The position numbers and the translations under genes were made by a program. Below are positions 16,466-25,382 of a DNA stretch of 64,000 nucleotides, one piece after another (position 1 is the first letter of the stretch; each line of letters starts with the position of its first letter). The stretch is from assembly GCF_000786105.1 (NCBI RefSeq), contig NZ_JTEV01000020.1, positions 1 to 64,000 on the forward strand, read 5' to 3'. The notes beneath the pieces were generated by a model. It saw only the letters and a list, made by a program, of their open reading frames with translations. It did no database searches and had not been told where the DNA came from. Source of the DNA: Bdellovibrio sp. ArHS. GTDB taxonomy: Bacteria > Bdellovibrionota > Bdellovibrionia > Bdellovibrionales > Bdellovibrionaceae.

Positions 16466-17617
16466 ATGCGCCTGGTTCGCTCATTGGCCCTTGGGGTCCT
16501 TTTTTTGGGTCTGGTTTCTTGTTTTTCCCGAGAGGAAAAGCCCGTCGCTGTAGTGCCTGCTGTTTCGGCTCCTCCGCAGAGAATGAAACCTACCAAAGTC
16601 GAAGAGACGAAGGATAAAAGCGTCCACGTATTTGCGCGTTATTTCGAGCAGGCAGACGCGATTCATCGGGAAGCTTGGTGGGTCCTCAACGATGAGCGCC
16701 GCCCGGTTGGTAAGTCGCCCTTTGGAAAGGTTCAAAGGGCTCTCTTGTCCTCACAAAACATCAAACTTTCAAATAAGTCCCTTTTCAGTTGCGACCGTTA
16801 TTTAGTCCAGCGCGACGTTTTAGGTTTGAATGGTTTTCCCCAGAAGGCCGAAATTTTTGAAAAGTGCAGCGAGAAAGCACCGGCAAAGCGCATCGCCCAA
16901 TTCTCAGCCCCGCATGACAAAGAGATTCAAGTCACTTTCTATCCGGAAAATCTGCAAGAAATTTTAGGAATTGGCTCGGCCATCTTAAACAAACCTATTC
17001 AATGCACCTTGCGTGGCAATGATAAAGAGCAACTGATTTCTTTGCACTGCAAGGAGTGGGCTCAGGATCGCAGCAAAGAGCAAATGGTGCGTCTGGATGT
17101 CTATGACTACCAAAAAGAAGGCCGCGATTTGATCAAGCTGCGAGGCAAGGTTTTCGAGAATCTTCGCGATATTCGAAAAATTGTCGCTGATATACCTATG
17201 GCAGGTAAGATTGAAGTCACCGAGACCGAGCTCTATGCCCCACCTGTAGAACCCACTCCCGTTCCTACACCGACGCCTTCGCCAGCGAAGACGCCCGTTA
17301 AGGCAGAACGTCCTGCCAATGCGCCCCCGCTAGAGCTTCCGCCGGAGGGAGAAGAGCCGGTGCATGTTCAAGAAAATGGCGAGCCCGTGGCGGACCCGCA
17401 AGAGCCAGCGGCGTTAACGCCGTTGCCCGGATCGCCAGAGCAACCGGTCTTCGCAGTTCCGGCAGCGCGAGAGGTGGTGGACCCGGACGTCATGATGCAA
17501 AGAGAAGTGCATCAACAGGGCGGGCCTGTTATGGATGTAGAACCTCATCCTGAAAACCCGACAGAGTCGGAAAATGTGGAAGGTGTAGAGCCTCAAGGAG
17601 TGCCCCATGGCCGCTAA
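16466..17617 (+). CDS. Proline-rich lipoprotein of unknown function
   Basis: The 383-residue protein has a lipoprotein signal (FLGLVSC, Cys19). About 220 residues of globular domain follow with five Cys, then from about residue 265 a long Pro/Glu-rich tail (PTPVPTPTPSP and repeated PP and EEPV blocks) ending in GVPHGR. Such tails act as flexible spanners of the periplasm. The globular part is not one I recognise. The 3' end overlaps the bcp start by 11 bases, so the two are cotranscribed, which may only be convenience. Confidence 0.75.
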   Translation: MRLVRSLALGVLFLGLVSCFSREEKPVAVVPAVSAPPQRMKPTKVEETKDKSVHVFARYFEQADAIHREAWWVLNDERRPVGKSPFGKVQRALLSSQNIKLSNKSLFSCDRYLVQRDVLGLNGFPQKAEIFEKCSEKAPAKRIAQFSAPHDKEIQVTFYPENLQEILGIGSAILNKPIQCTLRGNDKEQLISLHCKEWAQDRSKEQMVRLDVYDYQKEGRDLIKLRGKVFENLRDIRKIVADIPMAGKIEVTETELYAPPVEPTPVPTPTPSPAKTPVKAERPANAPPLELPPEGEEPVHVQENGEPVADPQEPAALTPLPGSPEQPVFAVPAAREVVDPDVMMQREVHQQGGPVMDVEPHPENPTESENVEGVEPQGVPHGR

Positions 17618-18077
17618 AGTTCAAATGGGAAAAAAAGTTCCCAATTTTAAAATTCCTTCTTCCAACGGAGAAGTACTATCCTTTTCCAGTTTGAAAGGAA
17701 AAAAAGTTGTCCTTTATTTTTATCCGAAAGACAGCACACCAGGTTGCACGACTGAGGGCATTGAATTTAATGAACTTTTGCCTCAGTTTAAAAAACAAAA
17801 TGCCGTTGTTTTTGGTGTTTCCCGCGACAGCTTAAAGTCACATGATAAGTTTATCTGTAAATACGATTTTAAGTTCGATCTTCTTTCTGATGAAAATGAA
17901 GAGATCTGTCAGCTTTTTGATGTGATCAAAGAAAAGAACATGTACGGAAAAAAAGTCATGGGAATTGAGCGCAGCACTTTTGTGATCGACGAAGAACAAA
18001 AATTGGTCGGTGAATTTCGCAAGATCAAGGCGCAAGGTCACGCGGCTGAAATGTTAAAGTTTATTAAAGAACTGTAA
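17607..18077 (+). CDS. bcp: Thioredoxin-dependent peroxiredoxin (Bcp/PrxQ)
   Basis: This 156-residue thiol peroxidase reduces hydrogen and lipid peroxides. The peroxidatic motif PKDSTPGCTTEG is at about residues 40-51. The resolving Cys five residues later, as in E. coli Bcp, is absent (TTEGIEFNE). Other Cys (KFICKYD, EEICQLF) could serve instead. RDSLKSHDKF and ERSTFVID are typical of the family. A terminator follows. Confidence 0.92.
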   Translation: MAAKVQMGKKVPNFKIPSSNGEVLSFSSLKGKKVVLYFYPKDSTPGCTTEGIEFNELLPQFKKQNAVVFGVSRDSLKSHDKFICKYDFKFDLLSDENEEICQLFDVIKEKNMYGKKVMGIERSTFVIDEEQKLVGEFRKIKAQGHAAEMLKFIKEL

Positions 18078-18099
18078 ACGGATTCAGCCATAAATACAT

Positions 18100-18129
18100 A
18101 AAAAGAGGCGATGGTTTCGCCTCTTTTTT
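18100..18129. terminator. Bidirectional rho-independent terminator
   Basis: Stem aaaagaggcga / tcgcctctttt with a tggtt loop. It is flanked by A on the left and T on the right, so it can end bcp on the + strand and the dioxygenase operon on the - strand. Confidence 0.9.
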
Positions 18130-18135
18130 TATTTC

Positions 18136-19215
18136 TTAATAATGAAAGTTCATTCGGTCCGCCATGGATTGCGGCAGTGGTGGAACTTTTGAACGAGGAA
18201 TAAAGAAGGTTGTAAGATTGAAGAAGTCGCCGAAGATCTTGTGCTTCGCCGTCGCGTCTGCCAGATATTTATGTCCCGTAGATCCGCCAGTTCCGATTTT
18301 TTGTCCCAGCATTCGCATCGCCATTAAAGCGTGACGATAGCGCCAGGTTGTCATGGTCTCGTCAATATCCAACAGGGCCCGAATGATGCGGAAAGGAGTC
18401 TGCAGGGCGGGTTGATCGCGATAAATCTGTATCAATAAAGCAGCATGCATTCCTTTGTAGCTCAGGCGGAATTGGCCTTCTTTGCGAAGCTGCTCAAAGG
18501 CCGTTTCGTCAAACAAAGCATCAAAGCTTTTGAGCGCGGCTTGCAAGCCTTCCAGATTTTTCTTTTTGTCTTCTTCGCTCAGGCGAGTGTTGTTTTTTAC
18601 CGTTTCCATGTCTTCCTGAAACATGGTTGCAACCGCTTGTTTATAAGAATCCCAAAAGTTGAAGTTTTCCCCTTGAAGAAAGGGTGTTCTTTCCAGCCAT
18701 TTTTCGACGGCATCGTATAAAGAAGGTTGGCTTAAAACATTCTGCATTTCGGCCTGTTGCGATTCATTCAAGGATTTGTAAAACGGGGCCTGATTGTAAG
18801 AAAGACGGTCGTCCATACGCAGGCCCAGCTTGGTCTCTAAAAGGCGCCATTGGAAGCTTTGAAAGCCTGAAGCCGGGTACAGCATGTCGCGGAAATCCAG
18901 AAAATCCAAAGGCGTCATGGTTTCCAGAATGTCGACGTGGCCGATGATCATTTTCAAGATAGCGACGGATCTTTCCAGACGGGCACTCATAAGTCCCATA
19001 TCGGTTTCAGCGACTTTGGATTTTTTGAAAATTTCCAAGACGGAATCCAATTCAAAAAGCACCTGTTTGAACCACAATTCATAAGCTTGGTGAGTGATGA
19101 TGAAAAGCATTTCATCGTGTGCGGGCTTCCCGTACTCTTCACTTTTGCGGTGTTGAGAGGACAAAAGAGGATCCAGACCTAAATAGCCATGATAGTGCAC
19201 CGGTGGGTATTTCAT
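18136..19215 (-). CDS. kynA: Tryptophan 2,3-dioxygenase
   Basis: The ATG at 19215, with an aaggagc site, starts the protein at MKYPPVHYHGYL. A longer frame to 19293 is unlikely. The heme enzyme opens the indole ring of L-tryptophan to N-formylkynurenine with O2. Landmarks are HDEMLFIITHQAYELWFKQ near residue 35 (distal His and substrate-binding residues), RLSYKGMHAALLIQIYRDQP, and TTWRYRHALMAMRMLGQKIGTGGSTG with the proximal heme His and substrate loop. Its start overlaps the PLP-enzyme stop by four bases (ATGA). It is the last gene of a four-gene operon. No kynurenine formamidase or kynureninase of the usual families is nearby. Confidence 0.95.
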   Translation of the reverse strand: MKYPPVHYHGYLGLDPLLSSQHRKSEEYGKPAHDEMLFIITHQAYELWFKQVLFELDSVLEIFKKSKVAETDMGLMSARLERSVAILKMIIGHVDILETMTPLDFLDFRDMLYPASGFQSFQWRLLETKLGLRMDDRLSYNQAPFYKSLNESQQAEMQNVLSQPSLYDAVEKWLERTPFLQGENFNFWDSYKQAVATMFQEDMETVKNNTRLSEEDKKKNLEGLQAALKSFDALFDETAFEQLRKEGQFRLSYKGMHAALLIQIYRDQPALQTPFRIIRALLDIDETMTTWRYRHALMAMRMLGQKIGTGGSTGHKYLADATAKHKIFGDFFNLTTFFIPRSKVPPLPQSMADRMNFHY

Positions 19216-20237
19216 TTCGCAAGCTCCTTTAAAAGTTCTACAAAACCGTCGATATCTTCTTTTTGCGTATCCCAGGACGTCATCCAACGACATTCAAACG
19301 TGTTTTCGTCCCACACGTAGAAGAAATACTTTTCGCGCAGGGGTTTGACCCAAGTGCTGGGGATCGTCGCAAAGACCGCATTACTTTGGGGGATCTCGCG
19401 CACCCGAACTTGGGGGATGTTACGAACGGACTCGTAGAGATACAAGGCCATATTGTACGAGTGCTCGGCAATATCTTTCCACAAGTTGTCGTTGAGATAA
19501 GTCTGAAACTGACAGGCGATGAAGCGTGTCTTTGAGGGCAGTTGCATGCTTTGTTTGCGCAGATACTTGAAGTCTTGCGCTAGATCCTTGTTGAGGAACA
19601 CGACCGCTTCACCCATCATCAGGCCATTTTTTGTGCCGCCGAAAGAAACCACGTCCACACCTAAATCTGTCGTGAATTCTTTAAAGGATTTATTTAAATA
19701 AGCGGCAGCATTGGCAATGCGCGCCCCATCCATATGGACGTAGAGTTTTTTATTTTTTGCCCACGCAATTAAAACTCGCAGTTCATCCAGGCTGTAGGTG
19801 GTACCTAATTCCGTAGGCTGAGTAATACTAAGTACCTGCGCTTGCGAAAAATGTTGATCCCCGCGACGAATGAAAGCCTTGTCTAAATTTTCGACTTTCA
19901 TCTTTCCATTTTCTGTCGGAATCGGAATCAGCTTGGCGCCGGTCAGCAGTTCCGGAGCCCCGCACTCATCCACATTGATGTGCGACACATCGGCACATAA
20001 GACAGAGTGATAGGGCCGAGTCAGCGCGCGCAGAGCTGTGACGTTGGCGGCTGTGCCATTGAAAACGAAAAAAACTTGGCTGTCTTTTCCGAAATGCTGA
20101 CGGAAGCTGTTGTTGGCCTGCTCGGTCCACTCGTCAGTTCCATAAGAAGGGGCGTGCTCGGAATTAGCTTTTATTAAAGATTCAAAAATCCGCGGATGAA
20201 TGCCGGCGTGGTTATCACTGCCAAAACCGCGTTTCAT
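19212..20237 (-). CDS. Threonine-aldolase-like PLP enzyme
   Basis: This 341-residue fold-type I PLP enzyme belongs to the beta-eliminating lyase / low-specificity L-threonine aldolase group. The opening GFGSDNHAGIHP matches the substrate-binding start. VFNGTAANVTALRA is the cofactor phosphate region, HMDGARIANAA carries the PLP-contacting Asp, and VSFGGTKNG has the Schiff-base Lys. It would cleave threonine or allo-threonine to glycine and acetaldehyde. Placement in an operon with tryptophan dioxygenase raises the possibility of a different beta-carbon cleavage, such as a kynurenine-type substrate, but no residue proves that. It lies 3 bases after the ureohydrolase gene. Confidence 0.85.
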   Translation of the reverse strand: MKRGFGSDNHAGIHPRIFESLIKANSEHAPSYGTDEWTEQANNSFRQHFGKDSQVFFVFNGTAANVTALRALTRPYHSVLCADVSHINVDECGAPELLTGAKLIPIPTENGKMKVENLDKAFIRRGDQHFSQAQVLSITQPTELGTTYSLDELRVLIAWAKNKKLYVHMDGARIANAAAYLNKSFKEFTTDLGVDVVSFGGTKNGLMMGEAVVFLNKDLAQDFKYLRKQSMQLPSKTRFIACQFQTYLNDNLWKDIAEHSYNMALYLYESVRNIPQVRVREIPQSNAVFATIPSTWVKPLREKYFFYVWDENTFECRWMTSWDTQKEDIDGFVELLKELAK

Positions 20238-20240
20238 AAG

Positions 20241-21200
20241 TTACGCCTTTTGCAGAGTCGCAAAAATAAAATTATGAATTAACAACGCTGCTAGTTTGCT
20301 AGTCCGGTTGTCCTGATCCAAAGGGGGAGAGACTTCGTAAATGCCGATGCCACAGACTTGAAACTCGCGGATCAAATAAAGAAAGCTCTCTAAAAAATCT
20401 TTCGTGAAAAGCCCTGTGGTCCAAGACTGACTGCATCCCGGCGCTTCATTGGACGTGAAGGCGTCGATGTCGATGCTTAGAAAGACTTTCTTTTTCTCTT
20501 TGCCTTTCATAAAGCTTTGCAGAACAGGTTGCAGGCCTTGTTGATTAATTTGGTCCAACGTGAAAACGGCGGCCCCTTTGTCCTGAGCCCAGCGAATGTG
20601 TGCCTGGCTGTTGCATTGATTTTGAATGCCGACTTCCGCAAAGTCTACGTGTCCGGAGAACTCAGAAAGTACACGATGAAAAGGGGTGCCAGAGTTGAAG
20701 CCTTTATCTGTCGGGCGCACATCCATATGAGCGTCGAAATTAATCAGAACGGCATTGTCTTTATGAGCATCCAGAAAGCCGGCGCCGTCGCAGTAGCCAT
20801 AGTCGTGACCACCGCCCAACGAAATCCACGGTTTGTTGTTTTCAGCTAAAAAGCGGGTTGTTTGGCGGGCTTTTTCATGGCGTTCGGCCAAGGGTTTTTC
20901 CTTGTCGACCAGGTCACCCAAATCGAGAATTTTTGGCAGGCGAGAACTGCTCAGGTGAGGAGTCATTTTATAAAGGTAGGAGCGCACCAGAGTCGGCGCG
21001 ACCTGCGCCCCTGGACGGCCACCATTTAAAGCAATGCCTTCATCATCCGGATATCCCAGAATGGCAAAATCATAGTCTAATGAGGAAATCTCTTGCAGTG
21101 GGCCTTTGGGGAAAAGCTGGACGCATTCGCCAAGACGTGGATCTTCTTTATCATTTTTCGTGAAAAGAAGATGTTTGTCGATGGAATGGAACCAGCTCAT
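20241..21200 (-). CDS. Arginase-family ureohydrolase (formimidoylglutamase-like)
   Basis: A 319-residue binuclear-manganese hydrolase. All metal-binding blocks are visible: GGGHDYG, NFDAHMDVR and SIDIDAF. The family includes arginase, agmatinase, guanidinobutyrase and formimidoylglutamase (HutG). Spacing and the C-terminal EVSPPLDQDNRTSKLAA region fit the HutG-like branch best. Classic arginine-binding residues cannot be assigned by eye. No hut genes are nearby; the operon instead holds tryptophan dioxygenase and a PLP lyase. Activity on the N-formyl group of formylkynurenine is speculation. Its ATG overlaps the upstream stop by one base. Confidence 0.85.
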   Translation of the reverse strand: MSWFHSIDKHLLFTKNDKEDPRLGECVQLFPKGPLQEISSLDYDFAILGYPDDEGIALNGGRPGAQVAPTLVRSYLYKMTPHLSSSRLPKILDLGDLVDKEKPLAERHEKARQTTRFLAENNKPWISLGGGHDYGYCDGAGFLDAHKDNAVLINFDAHMDVRPTDKGFNSGTPFHRVLSEFSGHVDFAEVGIQNQCNSQAHIRWAQDKGAAVFTLDQINQQGLQPVLQSFMKGKEKKKVFLSIDIDAFTSNEAPGCSQSWTTGLFTKDFLESFLYLIREFQVCGIGIYEVSPPLDQDNRTSKLAALLIHNFIFATLQKA

Positions 21201-21790
21201 TATTTCAGTTTACCCCATTTGGAAAGGCGTAGGGTTTTGACGATATCGCCATTTTCAGAATCATAGATTCTCATCGTCGCATTGTTCTTGTTGAAAAAGA
21301 TCGTCGCAAACAAGGTGCTGGTGCTATCAGAAAGGAAAAGAACCCACTCTTTCCCATCAGAAGGTGTCAGGCTATAACGGTAAGTGATCGGATCTATCTG
21401 AGACAAATCTTTTCCGTTTTGGAAATCCTTCATGTTGATCGGATAAAAGCTGAGCGAATTAAAATCACTGACGGTGATGATGCCTTCTTGAGTGTACCAG
21501 TAGCCAAGAAGTTTTTTAAGCCCAACGTAGTCAACGCTTTCAATGCTGGCAATGCAGGTCTCAGTATCAAGCAGACCCGACGCCGTTAAAGTGTCGCCAG
21601 TGGAAAGCTTGCGCACGCTCATTGCCGCATCTTCAGATTTAGTTTCAACAGTGAATACCTTGCATTTTTGATCTGTGTTTACAGATAAGTAAACACCCGT
21701 GGAATCTCGATAGACAGTTCCACCGATAGGTTGAACTGCAAGAGCCAAAGAGGTGGCAGCAAGGCTGAGGACGAAAAGCAAAAATCTCAT
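21200..21790 (-). CDS. Exported protein of unknown function, first gene of the dioxygenase operon
   Basis: The ATG at 21790 has an aaggtgg site and begins a signal peptide (MRFLLFVLSLAATSLALA), so it is preferred over the frame start at 21826. The mature part of about 177 residues is beta-rich, with two Cys (DQKC, ETC) that could pair. I do not recognise it. Its last base is shared with the ureohydrolase start, so it is the first gene of the operon, yet it is exported while the three enzymes are cytoplasmic. Confidence 0.7.
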   Translation of the reverse strand: MRFLLFVLSLAATSLALAVQPIGGTVYRDSTGVYLSVNTDQKCKVFTVETKSEDAAMSVRKLSTGDTLTASGLLDTETCIASIESVDYVGLKKLLGYWYTQEGIITVSDFNSLSFYPINMKDFQNGKDLSQIDPITYRYSLTPSDGKEWVLFLSDSTSTLFATIFFNKNNATMRIYDSENGDIVKTLRLSKWGKLK

Positions 21791-21945
21791 GCCCCACCTT
21801 GTTTCATGGCTCGAAAACTCGGTCAATAGTATTCCGACTCCAGTTATTGACCAGTTGAGTCAAATGCCTATTTGAAAAGCAATTTTCAGGATTTAGGCGG
21901 GCGGAAAACTTGCCCCTATGATCTTAGACACATAAGATAATATTA

Positions 21946-22782
21946 ATGTCTAAAGAAACCACACCTGAGATTCTTAGTTTCCCCTTGCGCGGTGAATGGC
22001 CGAAGGACGAAATTCTGTTCATTCGGGATGTGGATGTTGTGGGGGTGGGGGCCGTTCGTCGCCATCAATTAGAGGAATTGCAGAAAGTAAAAAAGCTTAT
22101 TCTGCAAACTTACGAAAACCGTATCCCTTCCTCTGTTCATTCAATTTATCAAGCTGAACTTTTAAGAACTTTGCAATGGCTTCGTCCGCTGAAAACGGAA
22201 GCGGGGACTGCATTTGATTTTCTTAAAGAACAAGAAGCTCTTTTTTCGCGACTGTTCCCCTTAACCAAGCAGAGCCTGGGGATGACAGCGGCTCGGGTGT
22301 GCAAGAATTATCTGGAAGAGATGGAGTGGAGCAGTTGGCTGTTGCAGGATCACTGGCGCTATTTTGTCGGCTTCCTGAAACAGAAATTTCCGGAGCAAAA
22401 AGAATTGGGCGAGGTCGCGCATTGGGAGTGGGTGCAAGCTTGGATTGAAATTCAGCCCTTCGAGCTGAGTGGCATGGAACCTGGCGTGATTGCGGTGAAT
22501 CCCAGTCTGCAAACGGTGACGCTGACGCAATTTAATTCCGTCTTACAGCGCGATTCTGGTGTTTATGCTTTTGTCTTTAGCGCGTCGCAGAGTGTGGTGC
22601 GTGAAAGGCGCCTTGATATTTATGAGGCTCAGCTTATTGATCTTTTGCACGAGGACCGAAAGTTTTCCCGCGCTCAGCTGGTGCAGATGGCGTCCCTCAG
22701 TGCGGTGTCTCCGCCGCTATCGCCCCAAGAATGGGAAACAAAAGTCTCTGCTCTTGCCGATAGCGACGTTATCATACTTTGA
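21946..22782 (+). CDS. Protein of unknown function
   Basis: This 278-residue cytoplasmic protein has no signal peptide. It is helical and Trp-rich, with a central segment (GEVAHWEWVQAWIEI) followed by a beta-like stretch (GVIAVNPSLQTVTL). That layout faintly recalls the second domain of DUF2063/HvfC-type proteins, but the match is too weak to name it. It is flanked by an opposing operon upstream and converges on the HD-GYP-like gene with a 4-base gap. Confidence 0.65.
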   Translation: MSKETTPEILSFPLRGEWPKDEILFIRDVDVVGVGAVRRHQLEELQKVKKLILQTYENRIPSSVHSIYQAELLRTLQWLRPLKTEAGTAFDFLKEQEALFSRLFPLTKQSLGMTAARVCKNYLEEMEWSSWLLQDHWRYFVGFLKQKFPEQKELGEVAHWEWVQAWIEIQPFELSGMEPGVIAVNPSLQTVTLTQFNSVLQRDSGVYAFVFSASQSVVRERRLDIYEAQLIDLLHEDRKFSRAQLVQMASLSAVSPPLSPQEWETKVSALADSDVIIL

Positions 22783-22786
22783 TAGT

Positions 22787-23713
22787 CTATAAGCCTCGCA
22801 AAATATCATTCAACATCTGCAAGTGTTGAAGCGGATGTTTGCCCACGTGGTCGATCATCAATTTTTTAGCAGCTTCGGCCTTGGGAACGCCTTCAAAAGT
22901 GATCAGGCGATCCATGGCATTCGCGGAAGAGACGATGACCGCCAACGGGTCCATCTCTTTTTCGCGCATTCCTTTGGGGCCTGCGCCGTTAATGGTTTCT
23001 TCATGTTGCGCGATGATATTAATCACCGTTTGATCGAAGTGCTTCTTGTCCTGAACTTTCTGAGCACCTTCCGTCGGGTGTCGATTCCAAAGATTTTTAT
23101 CTTCGGCACTCATTTTATCCAAAGGCTGATTCAGGTTCAGAGGCGAGTTGTGATGGCCATAATCATGCAACAAAGCTCCTAAGGTTAGAAGCTGCGTCTT
23201 TTTGGGGTCGTTGACGCCTAGCTTTTGTGCCAAAGCAATGGAAAGCGTAGATACCGTCACACCGTGATGGGCAATGTTTTTATCCGTGTTTTCCATGTTC
23301 ATGATCGTTTGGGTTGCATGGGCATTGCTCATAATGAAATTGACATACTTGCCGGCGGCGTCCTTGGCGTAATTATAAGATTCCACGTTGTCGGGATTTT
23401 CAAAAACCTCTTCCGTGTTGCTCTGTTGTGAGCCCTGAATGATCTCCGCCCGGGTTTGAATGTCTTTATTAGAGGAATTGTCATAAGCCATCTCAATATT
23501 TTTTTGCAGATAGCTGCGATAAGAGATTTCTTCGTCGGTTAAAATGTACATTTTACGAAGCTTCTTGTCCTTGAGTCGCTGCAGACGGTCCCCTTCGAAG
23601 CTGTCACCACGACGAAGGTAGAGAATCATCTTGTCATTGATTTTAACGTAAGCGTTGAAATCGATCTTTTGATCACCGCGCAGGGTGCTTACGCGAATAG
23701 AAACATAATCCAT
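22787..23713 (-). CDS. HD-GYP-family protein lacking the GYP tyrosine
   Basis: The 308-residue protein has an N-terminal domain of about 80 residues (FNAYVKIND through YRSYLQKNI) and a C-terminal HD domain. Catalytic elements are LLHDYGHH (HD intact), HPTEGAQKV, and QHEETINGAGPKG in place of HHExxDGxGYP, so the Tyr is missing. This pattern and length fit the unconventional Bdellovibrio HD-GYP protein Bd1817, whose structure showed a di-iron site; that identification is from memory. The expected role is cyclic-di-GMP hydrolysis or sensing. The same N-terminal domain recurs in the 27209-28588 gene. It is divergent from the CheZ-tailed gene with 34 bases between starts. Confidence 0.85.
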   Translation of the reverse strand: MDYVSIRVSTLRGDQKIDFNAYVKINDKMILYLRRGDSFEGDRLQRLKDKKLRKMYILTDEEISYRSYLQKNIEMAYDNSSNKDIQTRAEIIQGSQQSNTEEVFENPDNVESYNYAKDAAGKYVNFIMSNAHATQTIMNMENTDKNIAHHGVTVSTLSIALAQKLGVNDPKKTQLLTLGALLHDYGHHNSPLNLNQPLDKMSAEDKNLWNRHPTEGAQKVQDKKHFDQTVINIIAQHEETINGAGPKGMREKEMDPLAVIVSSANAMDRLITFEGVPKAEAAKKLMIDHVGKHPLQHLQMLNDILRGL

Positions 23714-23747
23714 TGCCTCTGTATCCTTCGATTGTTATCGTGAGTTG

Positions 23748-24263
23748 ATGTCGATTGATAAAGAAATTGTAGAAGATTTTGTTGGCGAGTCAAAGACCTT
23801 GATTGAAGAGTTGTTAGACCTTCTCGAAAGTATTGAAGGTGACTTTTCGCAAGTGACAAAACTGGCCGATTACGGAAACAACGTGGACCGCATCATGGGT
23901 GGGGCAAAGAGTTTGGCGATGATGGTACCTTCAGATCATCCGCTGCACATGATTTCTGACTATGCCGCGCTTTGCAAAGCAGTCGGCTATAAGGCTTCGC
24001 AAATCACCGACAACGAACAGTTTTTCGATGTCTGCGTGGCGCTGTTGTTGGACGCCACAGAAACTCTGGAAACTCTTCTAGAGAATATTTTTGAAGACGG
24101 AAAAACGGTGCGGGAAAAAATCCCACCGGCTTTCATCGAGCGCCTGCGTTGGGTGTCTAATCAGTTCAGCGAAGAATATTCTATGAGCGTAGGCACGGGC
24201 ATGGCGGAAAAGAAACTAAAACAGACAGAAATCGACGATCTTTTAAAGAAACTAGGTCTTTGA
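23748..24263 (+). CDS. Hpt-like helical protein with a CheZ-like C-terminal peptide
   Basis: The ATG at 23748 is preferred over the TTG just before it. The 171-residue protein is all helical and acidic (DKEIVEDFVGESKTLIEELLDLLESIEGD), resembling the start of histidine-phosphotransfer bundles, but no convincing phosphorylatable HxxKG motif follows. The last residues, KQTEIDDLLKKLGL, closely resemble the C-terminal peptide with which CheZ binds CheY (VDDLLDSLGF in E. coli) and the N-terminal CheY-binding peptide of FliM. Binding to a CheY-type receiver is therefore inferred. It shares a short divergent promoter region with the HD-GYP-like gene. Confidence 0.7.
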   Translation: MSIDKEIVEDFVGESKTLIEELLDLLESIEGDFSQVTKLADYGNNVDRIMGGAKSLAMMVPSDHPLHMISDYAALCKAVGYKASQITDNEQFFDVCVALLLDATETLETLLENIFEDGKTVREKIPPAFIERLRWVSNQFSEEYSMSVGTGMAEKKLKQTEIDDLLKKLGL

Positions 24264-24283
24264 TTCGAGGATCACTTCAATCT

Positions 24284-25342
24284 TCAATTGGAAGTTAAAC
24301 AACTCAGAGTCCAGGCGGCCAGTTCCCCCAGTTTTTCATGGGCTAAAAGTTCACTCACTTCAGGCTTCAGTTGCGCCAGTTTGCGATTGGCAGCCACGAT
24401 CAGGGCATTTCTTTTTAAACCAAAAGAACCCGCTCGAGCCAGCGGCGTTCCCAGAAAATCTTTCGTCAGTTTTTTTCCAGAGCTGGTTAAAATATAACGT
24501 AAATCCTCAATGAGAGCCTCGGTTTGCGAGGCGTCCAAATTCAAACTGGTTTCGATCTGCAATTCTCCTTTGAAAACCTTTTGATTCCAGGGGCAAACAG
24601 TTTGGCAAAGGTCGCAGCCGAAGAACCAGTCGCCGATTTTTTCCCGCAGTTCGGGAGCCGGCACCTGGCGCGACTCGATCGTCAGATAGGAAATGCATTT
24701 TCGCGCATCCATCTTGCGCGGCTCAAGAAGAGCCTGAGTGGGGCAGATGTCGATGCAGCGGCGGCATTTGCCACAAAAATCCGGCAAGGGTTCGATGGCG
24801 GTTTTTAGGGCGAGAGATGTGTATATTTCCCCGATAAAAAACAAGCTGCCTTTTTTAGGGTGAATCAGGCAGGTATTTTTGCCGACCCAACCCAGGCCCG
24901 CTCGTTGGGCTAAATCTCTTTCTAAAACGGGACTGCTGTCGGTGAACGGTAAAAATTCTTCATCAGGAAAAACCTCCTGAAGTTTTTTGCACAGTTCGGC
25001 CATGCGGGCCTTGAACCAAAAATGATAATCCATTCCTTGCGCATACAGACTGACCCGAGCTTGGCGCAACGGGAAGTCCGTTTTCTTTTCGGGGTGAGGG
25101 TAATAGGGAATGGCAAAGACCAGGGCACTGCGGGCTCGGGGCCATTTCGTGGTGGGGATTTCTTTGATCGGAGCATGATCTTCAAGGTATTTCATGTCGC
25201 CATGAAGACCCTCTTTCAGCCATTCCAGATAATAGTCAAAACTTAAAGGTTTGCTTAAAGACGTGAAGCCGAAATGGGAAAATCCCAATTCTTGCAACGT
25301 TCCTTCAATTAGCGAGGTCATCTCCTGTGGCGTCACGAACAA
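24284..25342 (-). CDS. queG: Epoxyqueuosine reductase
   Basis: This cobalamin-dependent iron-sulfur enzyme makes the last step of the queuosine modification in tRNA wobble position 34. The chain has PIKEIPTTKWPRARSALVFAIPYY at the N-terminal part and GLGWVGKNTCLI in the middle. Two 4Fe-4S motifs follow: CGKCRRCIDICPTQAL, and GCDLCQTVCPWN with an earlier Cys (KCISYLTIES). The C-terminal HEAT-like extension of longer QueG proteins is short. Starts at 25342 (TTG), 25336 (GTG with an aaagag site) or 25321 (ATG) are all possible. QueD is encoded at about 60 kb. Confidence 0.93.
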   Translation of the reverse strand: MFVTPQEMTSLIEGTLQELGFSHFGFTSLSKPLSFDYYLEWLKEGLHGDMKYLEDHAPIKEIPTTKWPRARSALVFAIPYYPHPEKKTDFPLRQARVSLYAQGMDYHFWFKARMAELCKKLQEVFPDEEFLPFTDSSPVLERDLAQRAGLGWVGKNTCLIHPKKGSLFFIGEIYTSLALKTAIEPLPDFCGKCRRCIDICPTQALLEPRKMDARKCISYLTIESRQVPAPELREKIGDWFFGCDLCQTVCPWNQKVFKGELQIETSLNLDASQTEALIEDLRYILTSSGKKLTKDFLGTPLARAGSFGLKRNALIVAANRKLAQLKPEVSELLAHEKLGELAAWTLSCLTSN

Positions 25343-25382
25343 ACTCTTTCTTTCAAGGGCTTCTTTCCTTTACACTATCCCA

